Shown here: piece after piece, positions 17,287 through 27,400 of the stretch
Position numbering within the stretch: position 1 is the stretch's first letter
How the letters are laid out: each line of letters opens with the position of its first letter
DNA from: JAFDZW01 sp964404255
Lineage (GTDB): Bacteria > Bacteroidota > Ignavibacteria > Palsa-1295
Reading direction: 5' to 3'
Length of the DNA: 64,000 nt
NCBI GenBank assembly: GCA_964404255.1
Contig: CAYOJJ010000003.1
Coordinates: 1-64,000, forward strand
The notes under the pieces: model-generated
Databases searched by the model: none
What the model was told of the DNA's origin: nothing
The model's input: the letters and a program-made list of their open reading frames with translations, nothing else
Position numbers and translations under genes: made by a program

Positions 17287-19110
17287 TTATACGTTGGTAT
17301 CGTGGGGTTCCTCTTCAGCGCGCTGCAACGAAAACCGGATAAGCGGAGCATTCGTCTGCGATGGGCAGCGAAGCGATAGCTGCAGCTTTTGTGCCGGAGT
17401 TTTGCCAAGGTACGTTGGCGAAAAATCGTAGGCTGCCAGTTGAAGTTCTGCATTAACACCGGAAAGCTCAAAACGGTAACGATTATTTCTGAAATCGCGC
17501 AGCAAATACCGTTGCCCCGATTCCTTTGTCAGCCGCCAGCGCGGATGAAAATGGAAATTCCATTCCAAGTCGTGCTCCCCCTCAAATTTCAGATGGTCTT
17601 CCAGTATAAATGAGGTCCCTGTTATTGTGAATGTTCTGCTATGCTTTCCATGCCATTCACCATAGCTGCCTTCGGCGCTAATGCGCCCATTATCCTGCAC
17701 GATATTTTCCAGCATAGCAGCAGGACGGGTCTTTAACCATCCGAATCCTTTTTTAATGATAGTATTACTACCGCCATCGACTATCAACCCGTTATGAAAT
17801 CCTTCGGAGCGGTAATTATCCCGATCTACCGGAACACCATTATAAGCATAAGTACCGGGATCGACAATGATCGCTGTGCCATTGAGATAGACAGCCGGAG
17901 AAAGAAGATCATTATGTGCGTGGGAGGAAAACCCGTCGCCGCCCCAACCAAAATCACCGGCTCGTACAAAGCAGTAATTACGGTCGATCATTGCTGTCAG
18001 ATGCTTCGCATCGGGAAAACTATTGAGCCGTTCGTTGGTAGTTACCGGCGATACTCCAAATATATAGTCTTTCCACTGACCGGAAAGATTAATAACTTTA
18101 CCAAAATCGCAATCGCCGTACTTAACCACTTCACCATCGGTCGCCATGATCGAATTCTTATAGACGGTCATGGCTTTAACACGATCGATAAAATCGTTAT
18201 CGAAGCTATCGCCGGTTCGCCCGGCAATACGCAGGGCCAGATCGGCAAAATCGGTCACGAAGGTATGGTACCATCCCGACGATTCCCTGCTCGCACCATC
18301 AGGATAGGTTTGGCGCAAAATGGAATCCGTTAAGATCTTTTTTGCCCTGATCCTGAAGAAATCCTTCTCGGGGAAATCATAGACCGAAGAAAGAATATAG
18401 AGACCAGTCACTTCTCCGATCAAATGATTCGAGCGAACGATCTTATCGGTCGAAAGCGCGGCATTCAAATAAGCGGCATGTTCCCATAAGGAACGATAGA
18501 CTTTTTGATCGATAAGCGAGGAAAAGCCGGCATCCTCGAGAAGAAGCAGCGTCGCTATCCAGCTAATAGCCCGTACTCCTAATTCCAGCGGACTCGACCA
18601 ATTTACACTCTTACCAAAAGGATTAGCTTCTATCCAGGTATGGAGCCGCCATAATGCCTCAGTTGCATAGCGTTCGTCTTTCGTGCAATAGGCCGCCTGG
18701 GCAAGCAGCGGTAAATACTTGAACCGGTTTACTTCCCAAACGATCTTCACATCCTTCGGGGTATCGGCGTTATGAACAGCCGTTTCTTCATACTGCTTTT
18801 TCGGCCAGTACTTTTTTTCTACCGGATCGTAATTCCAGGGGTCTTCAGCAGTGTGAAGATGATGAAGAAACGTAAACACATAATTCTCATCGCGCAGCAT
18901 TTCATCGGCGCGCTCGATGATCTTTTGTTTAGCCTCTTCATCGATGGCTAAAGGAAATCCCAGGTGAAAAGATTTACTCACAACTTCCGAAGGACGATTC
19001 AAGAGCGCCGAAATGCGCCGGTGCTTTGCCTGCTTTTCGGCAATAAGCCGAAGAGTGCCTGCAAGCCCCAATTTACTAACAGAAAGTGTTATGTTTTGTA
19101 GTGCACTCAT
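17287..19110 (-). CDS. Heparinase II/III family protein
   Basis: Protein of 607 aa with the alpha/alpha-toroid N-terminal half (YWPKKQYEE, VKIVWEVNRFKYLPLLAQAA, SSPLELGVRAISWIATLLLL, RSNHLIGEVTGLYIL) and the beta-sandwich heparinase II/III C-terminal half (SSHAHNDLLSPAVYLNGTAI, IVDPGTYAYNG). No signal peptide is visible. Cytoplasmic members next to Wzx genes are usual in exopolysaccharide clusters, where they may degrade or edit uronate-containing glycans. It overlaps the upstream lipoprotein stop by one base at 19110. Confidence 0.87.
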   Translation of the reverse strand: MSALQNITLSVSKLGLAGTLRLIAEKQAKHRRISALLNRPSEVVSKSFHLGFPLAIDEEAKQKIIERADEMLRDENYVFTFLHHLHTAEDPWNYDPVEKKYWPKKQYEETAVHNADTPKDVKIVWEVNRFKYLPLLAQAAYCTKDERYATEALWRLHTWIEANPFGKSVNWSSPLELGVRAISWIATLLLLEDAGFSSLIDQKVYRSLWEHAAYLNAALSTDKIVRSNHLIGEVTGLYILSSVYDFPEKDFFRIRAKKILTDSILRQTYPDGASRESSGWYHTFVTDFADLALRIAGRTGDSFDNDFIDRVKAMTVYKNSIMATDGEVVKYGDCDFGKVINLSGQWKDYIFGVSPVTTNERLNSFPDAKHLTAMIDRNYCFVRAGDFGWGGDGFSSHAHNDLLSPAVYLNGTAIIVDPGTYAYNGVPVDRDNYRSEGFHNGLIVDGGSNTIIKKGFGWLKTRPAAMLENIVQDNGRISAEGSYGEWHGKHSRTFTITGTSFILEDHLKFEGEHDLEWNFHFHPRWRLTKESGQRYLLRDFRNNRYRFELSGVNAELQLAAYDFSPTYLGKTPAQKLQLSLRCPSQTNAPLIRFSLQRAEEEPHDTNV

Positions 19111-19628
19111 TAAAAGTTCGATTCATCGACCCATTGTACCGCCTGCCAGCTATCGTTTTTCGTCGGCCGTGTCAATCGGAAGACCGCCCGGCCATCGGTA
19201 TGCAGACGGTCGGTAGAATTCAGGGTTACATCTAACGAAAACGATCGGGTAATATCGAAAACGGTATCGCTGCCGGTGGAATCGATCACCGTACCCCAAA
19301 GCAAATTCAATTCGTCGGCATTGGCAAAGAGCGATCCCGTCGTGAGCAATTCCTCATCCCTACCCCATTGAAGGTCGAGCCCGCGATCATAATTATGATA
19401 ACTGAACGTAAAAGCCGGGGCCAGTAGCTTTCCGTAGGAAGTCGTGTCCTTGAACTGATAAGCCGAGCGAAAGGCCTGAAAGTAACCATCGATCGTATGC
19501 GGATCACCAAAAAGGTCGCTGCCGGCCGAATTATCGATAGCCGGAGCAAAGGGATTACAGGCTGAAAATACTCCTAAGGCAGAAATAAGCAGTACGCAAT
19601 ACAGCACTATCGTTTGAGCCGATTTCAC
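19110..19628 (-). CDS. Putative lipoprotein, possible NTF2-like fold
   Basis: Small exported protein of 172 aa. The N-terminus MKSAQTIVLYCVLLISALGVFSAC is a lipoprotein-type signal with a weakly conforming lipobox (FSAC). The mature part (DGYFQAFRSAYQFKDTTSYGKLL ... WQAVQWVDESNF) has the helix-then-sheet pattern of NTF2-like proteins. Family and ligand are not recognised. Its start overlaps the stop of the next upstream lipoprotein gene by 4 nt (19625-19628), so the two are translationally coupled and probably work together. Confidence 0.7.
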   Translation of the reverse strand: MKSAQTIVLYCVLLISALGVFSACNPFAPAIDNSAGSDLFGDPHTIDGYFQAFRSAYQFKDTTSYGKLLAPAFTFSYHNYDRGLDLQWGRDEELLTTGSLFANADELNLLWGTVIDSTGSDTVFDITRSFSLDVTLNSTDRLHTDGRAVFRLTRPTKNDSWQAVQWVDESNF

Positions 19629-20275
19629 GATCCGGTCTGCAGCTTTAGGTCCGTGAAAGTCTTAACCGAAGTATTAGTACCCGCAAAATCACTCCAGCCG
19701 ATGATCCGCCATTCTTTCGTACCGCTTTCCGTCGTCACGAGCACCATTTGAAAAATAAGGGAGCCGGAGATCGAAGCCGGAAGGGATGAATTCGACGGCA
19801 GGGGTAAGACGAGCATATAATCGGCGCTTACATGAGCGGTGGAAGCCGTACTTTGGTTAATAACCGTATTCGATAGCGTAACGGTTATTTTGCTATTCGA
19901 TTGCAGCGAAGCTCTAAGTTTTGTAAGAAAGGTTTGTTCGCTTTGCTGGCCCCAGGCGGCAAACACCGATAGCGAAGAAGCATCGAGCCCCGCTTTGGGA
20001 GTAAAAATATAAGCAGTCCCGAACGAAGCATCGGTAACCGTATCCTGAGAAGAGACAAAGCAGCGCGCAAAATTGGATGGATCGATAGCTTGCAGCGTCC
20101 CTGTAAAATTATCAAGTAGTGTAGCGGTCGTGGAAGCAGGTGTCCAGATAAAAGTAGACCCGAGGTCCGGCGGCTGGGGATCGCGGGTTGAAAAAAGATC
20201 GCATGAGGCAAGTACACAGGCCAGCATCGAAACGACTACCAGATACATTGCTGCTATGGACCTGTTGCTATTCAA
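19625..20275 (-). CDS. Putative lipoprotein paired with the downstream lipoprotein
   Basis: Exported lipoprotein of 216 aa with a clear lipobox (VLASC) at the end of the signal peptide MNSNRSIAAMYLVVVSMLA. The body (DNFTGTLQAIDPSNFARCF ... EWRIIGWSDFAGTN) has the same overall order as the downstream lipoprotein, ending in a W-rich strand, so both may be NTF2-like. No database family is recognised. Four-nucleotide coupling links the pair. Confidence 0.7.
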   Translation of the reverse strand: MNSNRSIAAMYLVVVSMLACVLASCDLFSTRDPQPPDLGSTFIWTPASTTATLLDNFTGTLQAIDPSNFARCFVSSQDTVTDASFGTAYIFTPKAGLDASSLSVFAAWGQQSEQTFLTKLRASLQSNSKITVTLSNTVINQSTASTAHVSADYMLVLPLPSNSSLPASISGSLIFQMVLVTTESGTKEWRIIGWSDFAGTNTSVKTFTDLKLQTGS

Positions 20276-20283
20276 TAGTACTC

Positions 20284-21048
20284 CTATTTTTTTGCAAAAA
20301 TGATACAGCGCATGGAAGTATCGGCTGCAAAGGGATCGCCATCGTAATTGCCAAATACCGCTACGAGCGTCATTGAAGCCTGCTCGATCAATGCCCGTAA
20401 TTCATCATAGGTAAAAAGCCGAACCGATTCACAATAGTTTTTCGGAACGCCATCTTTGGTAATGATAATGCTTTTATTTACTCGGCCATTATCGATCGCC
20501 CGCCATTCCTCTACTTCCTCGCCCCCCGGTAGCGTTTTATGGGTATGAGGTTCGAGCTTGGCAGCTACCTGTGTTGCATTAAAATAATCGATAACAAAAT
20601 AGCCGCCATCGTTGAGCGCCGAAGCTACTCTGTTTAACACAATAGCATTGTCGTCGTCGGATTCGAAATATCCGAAGCTGGTAAAAAGATTTACTATCAG
20701 ATCGTACTTGCCTGTGAACTCCCTCATATCGCTTTCAATAAAGCGAACAGAGACACCGGCGGCTTCAGCAGCTTCCCGCGCTTTGGTAATAAGCGTAGCA
20801 GAAAGATCGACTCCGGTAATGTGTTGATATCCCCGTTTTGCAAAAGCGATAGAATGGCGTCCGGCCCCGCAGGCCAGATCCAGAATCGCGGCATCTTTCG
20901 ATGGAGCGACGGTCTTTTCGATAAGATCGAGCAGTTTCCCTGCTTCAACATCGTTACGATGGCGGTAGAGCGCCAGATACCGTTCGTCGGCGAACCAATC
21001 CTTATACCAGGATTTTTTGATCGTGAATTTAGGTGTCGATTCTTCCAT
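20284..21048 (-). CDS. Class I SAM-dependent methyltransferase
   Basis: Methyltransferase of 254 aa with a Rossmann-fold SAM site: motif I LDLACGAGRHSIAFAKRGY, the following acidic end of strand 2 (ITGVDLS), and motif IV DLIVNLFTSFGYFE. The C-terminal half carries a substrate-binding insert. Substrate is not evident. It lies just upstream of the lipoprotein pair and 5 nt after recR. Confidence 0.88.
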   Translation of the reverse strand: MEESTPKFTIKKSWYKDWFADERYLALYRHRNDVEAGKLLDLIEKTVAPSKDAAILDLACGAGRHSIAFAKRGYQHITGVDLSATLITKAREAAEAAGVSVRFIESDMREFTGKYDLIVNLFTSFGYFESDDDNAIVLNRVASALNDGGYFVIDYFNATQVAAKLEPHTHKTLPGGEEVEEWRAIDNGRVNKSIIITKDGVPKNYCESVRLFTYDELRALIEQASMTLVAVFGNYDGDPFAADTSMRCIIFAKK

Positions 21049-21053
21049 ACCGC

Positions 21054-21656
21054 TTAAATGACCAACCTTCCTTCAAGCGCTTTTGCAAGCGTAGCATCGT
21101 CCACAAATTCGAGATCGCTTCCGATAGGTATGCCTCGCGCAATTCGGGTAACTTTGGGTACGATCGGATGCAATAGTTTTGCAAGATAGAGCGTCGTTGC
21201 TTCTCCTTCGATATTAGGATCGAGTGCCAGAATAATTTCCCGCACATCCTGCTCCGGGGCCAAGCGCTGTAAGAGTTCTCGTATCTTTAATTCCTCGGGA
21301 CCGATACCATCGAGCGGAGAAAGCGAACCGCCAAGCACATGATACAAACCCTTGAATTCGTTAGTGCGCTCGATGACAAGCACATCGTTCGGTTCTTCGA
21401 CCACGCAGATCACACTTCGGTCACGGCGGGCATCCCGGCAGATCGGACACGGGTCTTCTTCGGTAATGTTAGCACAGATCGAGCAGGAGCGAACCCGTTC
21501 TTTTAAATGGTACAATGCTTCGGCAAGCGATTTAACCGTATCCTCAGGTTGCTTCAACAGATACAGAGCAAGCCGTTGCGCTGTCTTACGGCCGATCGTC
21601 GGCAGTGAGGAAAGGCGTTCGATGAGCGTCTCGAGGGCCGGAGAGGTATAGAGCAT
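21054..21656 (-). CDS. recR: Recombination mediator protein RecR
   Basis: RecR of 200 aa. It helps load RecA at gaps as part of the RecFOR system. Recognisable parts in order are the N-terminal HhH region (LSSLPTIGRKTAQRLALYLL), a C4 zinc finger (CSICANITEEDPCPIC), the Toprim domain (VICVVEEPNDVLVIERT, YHVLGGSLSPLDGIGP) and the C-terminal Walker-B-like segment (ARGIPIGSDLEFVDDATLAK). Length is normal. The recR-ybaB pairing is a conserved gene order in many bacteria. Confidence 0.97.
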   Translation of the reverse strand: MLYTSPALETLIERLSSLPTIGRKTAQRLALYLLKQPEDTVKSLAEALYHLKERVRSCSICANITEEDPCPICRDARRDRSVICVVEEPNDVLVIERTNEFKGLYHVLGGSLSPLDGIGPEELKIRELLQRLAPEQDVREIILALDPNIEGEATTLYLAKLLHPIVPKVTRIARGIPIGSDLEFVDDATLAKALEGRLVI

Positions 21657-21674
21657 GAAGCAGGTATCCGGCGA

Positions 21675-22004
21675 TTAAAAATTAAACGGTAATCCGGGAA
21701 TAGAAGGCATGTGGCTTTTTGCAACAGCATTCATTTTCTCATCTGCCAGTTCTTTTGCTTTTGCCAATGCCCTGTTCGCCGATGAAAGAATAAGATCTTC
21801 GAGCATTTCTATTTCATTGGGATCGACGATCTCTTTCTCAAGCTTGATCGCGGTAATTTCCTGCTTGCCGTTTGCCGTAACTTTCACCATACCACCACCG
21901 GCTTCGGCAGTTGTAGTGATCGATGCTAATTCATTTTGGGCTTTTTCGACTTCGGCCTGCATTTTTTGCATGGCGCCGAGCGCATTCATCAGATCGGGAT
22001 TCAT
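21675..22004 (-). CDS. YbaB/EbfC family nucleoid-associated protein
   Basis: Small DNA-binding protein of 109 aa that coats and may bend DNA as a dimer. Family pattern: Met-rich N-terminal helix (MNPDLMNALGAMQKMQAEVEKAQ), central AGGGMVKVTANGKQEITAIKLEKE, and C-terminal helix. It ends with LPGLPFNF-type residues (PGLPFNF). It sits 18 nt from recR, its usual neighbour. Confidence 0.93.
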   Translation of the reverse strand: MNPDLMNALGAMQKMQAEVEKAQNELASITTTAEAGGGMVKVTANGKQEITAIKLEKEIVDPNEIEMLEDLILSSANRALAKAKELADEKMNAVAKSHMPSIPGLPFNF

Positions 22005-22071
22005 ATCTATTATTCCTTATTGCTAATAAAACGAGGACGCTACCGGAATGGTTGAGTGCTCAAAATAACTC

Positions 22072-22470
22072 TTAAAAAGGATCGTAACAATCGTAGTTGC
22101 GCTGCCGATAGATGAGGCCATCCTTAAATTCGAACAGGAAACAGATGGAAGCCCGTAGCTCCTGGTCTTTTTTTAGCGAACCGGCATCGATAGCAAGCTT
22201 TCCGGTCCAGATCGCTTCTATGATTACGGTTTCTTCGGTGAGATGGGTAGCAGTAATATCAAACCGGTGCCATTGTAAGAGTGCTTTCGAAGCCGCTATG
22301 CCTTTCATCATTGCTTCCCAGCCTCTTATCTGTCCTTTCGGGGTTATAGCATTCGGAAATTCTTTTGCTTCAATTTCCGGGTGCAGTACAGCCTTAAAGG
22401 CTTCCGTATCAGCAGAGCATGCCATAACAAGATCGAGATACCGGCGGATATACTCTACTCGTCTATCCAC
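22072..22470 (-). CDS. NTF2-like / SnoaL-like protein
   Basis: Protein of 132 aa with the cone-like NTF2 fold pattern: N-terminal helices with AFKAVLHPEIEAKEFPN, then the sheet ending FLFEFKDGLIYRQRNYDCYDPF. SnoaL-like proteins include isomerases and many ligand-binding scaffolds. No substrate can be named. It follows the 111-aa gene by 3 nt, so the two are in one operon. Confidence 0.78.
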   Translation of the reverse strand: MDRRVEYIRRYLDLVMACSADTEAFKAVLHPEIEAKEFPNAITPKGQIRGWEAMMKGIAASKALLQWHRFDITATHLTEETVIIEAIWTGKLAIDAGSLKKDQELRASICFLFEFKDGLIYRQRNYDCYDPF

Positions 22471-22473
22471 TGT

Positions 22474-22809
22474 TCAGGCAATAAGAGCAAATCCGAGTAA
22501 TGAGTTGATCGCTGTTTTGACCACATCGAGCGCGGCATTAATCGCTTTTTCAACAATAATAAGGCTTAATCCCTCGAGTGTTTGCAGAACGATCTTCGAT
22601 GAATTCAATTGCATTTGTAATAGCGCTACGGCTCCTTCTGGAGTGATAGCCCCGGATGCCGTTTGTTTGGCAATGACTTCCAACTGGAGCGCGATCTTTT
22701 TAAACTCCGCTTCAGCATAATCTTTTACACTGCTTCCTCCCTGGGATAAAATAGGAAGCGCGGCATTGAGCATCTGAGTGCCAACTTCACCGACATTAAT
22801 ACTGGCCAT
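22474..22809 (-). CDS. Uncharacterised helical protein (111 aa)
   Basis: Short protein with no recognised family. It is predicted to be mostly amphipathic helix (KDYAEAEFKKIALQLEVIAK) and ends in a hydrophobic stretch (VVKTAINSLLGFALIA) that could insert in or lie on a membrane. It lies 1 nt downstream of the lipoprotein gene and 3 nt upstream of the SnoaL-like gene, which supports a real gene and a shared role. Confidence 0.65.
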   Translation of the reverse strand: MASINVGEVGTQMLNAALPILSQGGSSVKDYAEAEFKKIALQLEVIAKQTASGAITPEGAVALLQMQLNSSKIVLQTLEGLSLIIVEKAINAALDVVKTAINSLLGFALIA

Positions 22810-22810
22810 C

Positions 22811-23251
22811 TTATTCTCCTCGTTTCTTTGCTAATTCAAGCGTTAATGCGTTCTGACAATTCTGATCGATCGTTGTTTGCGCCGTTGCAAAGAACGCCGG
22901 CGACCCCTTGCCGCTGCTATCGGTAGTCTTTATGATCTGCACCTGGGCAATGATAAGACTGAGGATAGTCGAAGTCTGCGAATTCTTCGGCACCGATGCC
23001 GCACGCGTCTGCAACGACTGCAGATCGGCAAAGAGGCTTTCATAAGCCCCATTGTCATAAGGCTGGGCCGGCACCCGTTGTTTTTGGATCAATAGAAGAT
23101 CCATTTTCTTTTGCGCATCGGTAATACCCTGATCGATAACCTGATCGTACTTCGATATCAGGGAAATACTGCAACCGACAAAAAGAAGAAGCGTCAGTAT
23201 CCAGAGCGGATATCGAAGCGAACGCTGCACTACACTATTAGTATTCATCAT
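22811..23251 (-). CDS. Putative small lipoprotein (146 aa), unknown function
   Basis: The ATG at 23251 is chosen because it begins a signal region that ends in the lipobox-like LLFVGC. An upstream in-frame ATG exists at 23281 but adds ten unlikely residues. The mature part is rich in helix and Gln (QVIDQGITDAQKKMDLLLIQKQ). No family is recognised. It is the first gene of a three-gene cluster with the 111-aa and SnoaL-like genes. Confidence 0.65.
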   Translation of the reverse strand: MMNTNSVVQRSLRYPLWILTLLLFVGCSISLISKYDQVIDQGITDAQKKMDLLLIQKQRVPAQPYDNGAYESLFADLQSLQTRAASVPKNSQTSTILSLIIAQVQIIKTTDSSGKGSPAFFATAQTTIDQNCQNALTLELAKKRGE

Positions 23252-23429
23252 AGCAGATAGGAATAAACTACAACCTCCCAAAGCATACTACCGGCAGTTC
23301 TCAACTTGAGAATTGCCCTATCGTTGATAAGCGATACGACACTGCGGCGCCTGTGATTGTTCCGCAAAAGTAACGAGAGTGGCAAATGCCTTGTAACCTG
23401 TTAAATCATTTGCCTGTTGTGCACTGCCA

Positions 23430-24347
23430 ATGATAAAAAAGAATGCCCACCCCAAAGAACGCCGCGCTGTTATTGCGCTGACGATCCTCACCTGCGTCTG
23501 GGGGACGACATTCTCTATTGTGCAGGATGCTCTGCCCGATATTTCTGCCGCTCTGTTTGCTGCCATCCGTTTCGGGTTGGCACTATCGATCTTCCTCTTC
23601 TTTTTTTCCTCAGCCCGTAAAGGACTCCGATTATTATTCAGGGCGAAAACTACTGCAGAAAAAAAACTCCGCTTTAATGGCGCGATCCTTGGTGTAGCGC
23701 TTGGTACAGGATACATTCTGCAATTTCTTGGATTGCTTACAACCACCACTTCTAAGTCCGCTTTCCTGACAGCGACGACCGTTCTCTGGACGCCGCTCTT
23801 TGCACAGATCAGCGGTTATGAAAAGCTGAGAGCGAGAAAGATCATAACCGTACTCATGGCGGCCACCGGTATCATTTTATTAACCCATCCGTTTCCGGTC
23901 GATGGAGTCGTTATCGGTGACGTATTCTCCGCACTCTGTGCCGTAGCTTTTGGCATTTATATTCTTTGGCTCGATCGTACCTATCCCTATGCCAAAGAAG
24001 CGATCGGCGGTGAGGTTGATTCGGTAATTGCTATCAGCGCTATCCAACTCGCTATCGGCTTTGTAACGATCGCTATCTGTATCCCCTTTACCGGACCCAT
24101 CTATTTCCATCTTACCGGCCGTGCCGAATTTGCACTGATCTATACTACGGTTCTGGCAACCGCCGCTTCCTCTTTTATCCAGGCCTATTACCAGAAAGAT
24201 ATTTCACCGACTTCTGCCGTCCTTATTTATACGTTAGAACCTGTCGTAACAGCGCTCATAGGGTTCTTTCTTATCGGCGAAACCATGACCCCGATCGAAT
24301 TCGGCGGTTGTGCGCTTATTATTGCAGCTATGCTCAGCGGCCAGTAA
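23430..24347 (+). CDS. DMT superfamily (EamA) transporter
   Basis: Inner-membrane drug/metabolite transporter of 305 aa with ten hydrophobic segments in two EamA repeats. The first repeat has the family pattern CVWGTTFSIVQDALPDISAALFAAIRF near residue 25, and the second ends with LEPVVTALIGFFLIGETMTPIEFGG. Members export amino acids, metabolites or drugs; the substrate here is unknown. It is divergently oriented from the small lipoprotein gene. Confidence 0.9.
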   Translation: MIKKNAHPKERRAVIALTILTCVWGTTFSIVQDALPDISAALFAAIRFGLALSIFLFFFSSARKGLRLLFRAKTTAEKKLRFNGAILGVALGTGYILQFLGLLTTTTSKSAFLTATTVLWTPLFAQISGYEKLRARKIITVLMAATGIILLTHPFPVDGVVIGDVFSALCAVAFGIYILWLDRTYPYAKEAIGGEVDSVIAISAIQLAIGFVTIAICIPFTGPIYFHLTGRAEFALIYTTVLATAASSFIQAYYQKDISPTSAVLIYTLEPVVTALIGFFLIGETMTPIEFGGCALIIAAMLSGQ

Positions 24348-24476
24348 TTATTTCTAATTGTAACCTTTGCCCCTATATATAAGGTAAAGGCCACAAAAGA
24401 AACGATAGAAGCATCGTGAATTATTTTTCATAATACCCTCCCGGAGCCTCAAAGCTCGTTTTCGAAACCTTTCAAC

Positions 24477-24484
24477 TAAATTTG
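24477..24484 (+). promoter_or_regulatory. Candidate -7 promoter box upstream of the protease-propeller-barrel gene
   Basis: TAAATTTG (24477-24484) matches the Bacteroidota -7 element TAnnTTTG. It lies 14 nt before the ATG at 24499. No strong TTTG is seen at the expected -33 distance, so this is weaker than the promoters at 12341 and 59628. Confidence 0.45.
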
Positions 24485-24498
24485 TGTCTAATATAATA

Positions 24499-27400
24499 AT
24501 GATGCGATATTGTTTATTAGTGGTTGGGTTTGCATTACTGGCAAGCACCTCGGTGTTTGGCCAAAGTACGACATTTGGTAAGAACAAGGTTCAGTACGCG
24601 AATTTCGAGTGGAAATATATCCAGTCGCCGCATTTCGATGTGTATTATTACGACGGCGGAGAACAAATAGCGGCTTTTACAGCCGAAACGGCAGAGCAAT
24701 CGCTCCCGAGCATCGAGCATACGCTCCGATATGACCTTGGCAGCCGCGTTGCTATTATTTTATATAATTCCCATAACGATTTTCAGCAGACGAATGCCGT
24801 CGGCGAATACTTACCCGAAGGCGTTGGGGGTGTAACGGAGCTGTTCAAGAATCGCGTGATCCTGCCGTATGAAGGCAATTATGAGTTGTTCCGCCACGTC
24901 ATACACCATGAGCTTGTTCATGCCGTGATCAACGATATGTTCACCGGCGGCAACGCCCAATCTCTGCTTATGGGAAGCGGCTTTATGATCCCATCGTGGA
25001 TGAACGAAGGCCTGGCAGAATACGAATCGCTAAAGGGGCTCGACCTCGAAACGGATATGTTCATGCGCGATGCAACGCTTTCCGATGCCGTGCCATCGCT
25101 TGCCCGCCTCGGGGGATATGTACAGTATCGCGTCGGCCAGACCATGTACTGGTACATTTCCGAAAAATATGGGCCGGAAAAAGTTGGAGAATTGCTTAAC
25201 CGTATCCGCACGATGCGCTCAGCGGAGTTCGCCTTCCGCTCTACGTTCGGCATTGGCGTTTCCGAGTTCAGCGATCGCTTTATCGAATTTCTAAAAAAGC
25301 GCTACTTCCCCGATATTGCAAAGTTCGATAATCCATCGAGTTTTGCCGAAGAGCTCGCTAATCATAAAAAGCTTGGCAATTACTTCAACGCAGCACCCGA
25401 AGTTTCCCCGGATGGCAAGTACCTCGCCTTCCTAAGCGATCGCAGTGGGTTCTACGATATTTACATTCAGGATCTTTCAAGGCCGAAAGAGATAACTAAA
25501 GTACTATCAGGCGGCGGAGCTACCGGTAATTATGAAGAATTGCATTTATTGACACCGGGCCTTTGCTGGTCGCCGGATTCTAAAAGGCTTGCCCTTGCTT
25601 CGAAAGCCGGCCAAAGCGACCGCGTAAGTATCATCGATATTGCTACCGAAGAAGTGACCCTGCTTCCGGTATTTAGCCTCGATGCTATCGCCCAATTAGC
25701 CTGGTCGCCCGATGGCAAAACATTGGCGCTTGTCGGTTATAAAAGCGGCGCCAGCGATCTCTATATGTACGATTTCGATTCCCAGCAACTGACGAATCTT
25801 ACTCATGATGTCCATTCCGATCATGATCCTGCCTGGGGCCCGGATTCCAAAACCATTTATTTTACCAGCGATCGTGAAGACCGCCTGACTCCCGGCCAGG
25901 ATACTACCAATGGAATTACCGAATCGACAAGAAAGCATCGCCAAAAAGATCTCTATAGCTTCGATCTCGATAAGAAGACGATCACAAGAATTACGGCAAC
26001 CGAGACCGTCGATGAATTTAAACCGACCTACTCCCCGCAATTAAAAGCCCTCTTCTATATTTCAAATAAGAACGGTATCAATAATATTTTCGGCTCCGAT
26101 GCCGATGGCAGCAATGCCAAGCCGCTTACGAATTCTGTTGCCCGTATAGAGCAGATCAGTGTTTCGAACGACGGAGGAAAATTGGCCTTCTGTGCTTCGC
26201 GTGAAGGAGGATATAATCTTTATTTACTGCGCAATCCCTTGGATCGCAAACTGGATTCGCTCCCGACCACAGCCCTTCGCGAGCAGGGTATTGCCGATGT
26301 AACACATAACGATTCGGTTATCAATAAAGCGATCGATATAGCAAAGAAGCCTCCGGTTAATGCTTCAGATTCGGTACAGGGCTATGAAGATGTCGGCGTC
26401 GATCTGAGCAATTACGTCTATAGCAACCGTGCGGAAAATTATCGTCCGGTCCAGACGATCCACCCGCCGGTCGCAACGATCACCAATTTTAAAGACACCA
26501 ACGGCAACTACGTCAGCCACGATTACAAGATCGTCTTCAGTCCCGATATTATTCTTGGCAGTGCCGGATATACAGGCTTTTATGGCTTACAGGGCTCGAC
26601 CCAGATGTTATTTTCCGATGAATTGGGCAATCACCAGATCTATTTTGCTTCGAACCTGCTGCTTGATCTTAAGAACTCGGATTTTGTCCTCGCCTATTTC
26701 GATATGGAAAACCGGACAAACTTCGGCTTACAGGCATTTCATAGTGCAAGATTCTTATTCACTACTCCCGATCCGGGGTATGAGCAGTACAGCTATTTCG
26801 TCTCTCGCTTTACGAATTATGGTCTGACCGGGCTTGCTTCTTATCCTTTTGATAGATTCAATCGAGTCGATTTTAATGCTACCGCACTGGTTCTTGAACG
26901 AGATGTGATCGACAACGATCTCTCCCAGACGCTCAGCATACCTACGAAAAGGAAATTTGCCATCGTACCGGGCGCGGCTTACGTTCATGACGATGTACTG
27001 TGGAGCTATTTTTATCCGAAGGCCGGTACCCGCTATAATCTGAGTATTACGGCAGCACCTCAACTTTCTACTTCGATGCTCGGCTTTATTACCCCCCAGT
27101 TTGATTTCAGGCACTACTTTACTATTGTCGGAGATCTCAGCTTTGCTACCCGCATTGCCGGAGCCGCAAGCTTTGGGCCAACGCCTCAAAAGTTCTTCCT
27201 CGGTGGTGTCGATGGCTGGATCAACCGGTTCTTTAGTGCCAACACCTATCCTTTAAGCGAGCCACAGGATTTTGCTTTTTATTCGACGGGCACTCCCCTG
27301 CGCGGTTTTGCCTATAATGAGCAGATCGGCACAAAATATGCCATCGCCAATCTGGCATTGCGCTTTCCTTTCCCCATCTTCGTAAGCGGTGCCCCTTTGG

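Noticed and set aside
23318..23749. 143-codon minus-strand frame upstream of the small lipoprotein
   Set aside because: Mostly antisense to the EamA transporter; low-complexity Arg/Lys/Ala composition and no signal or domain.
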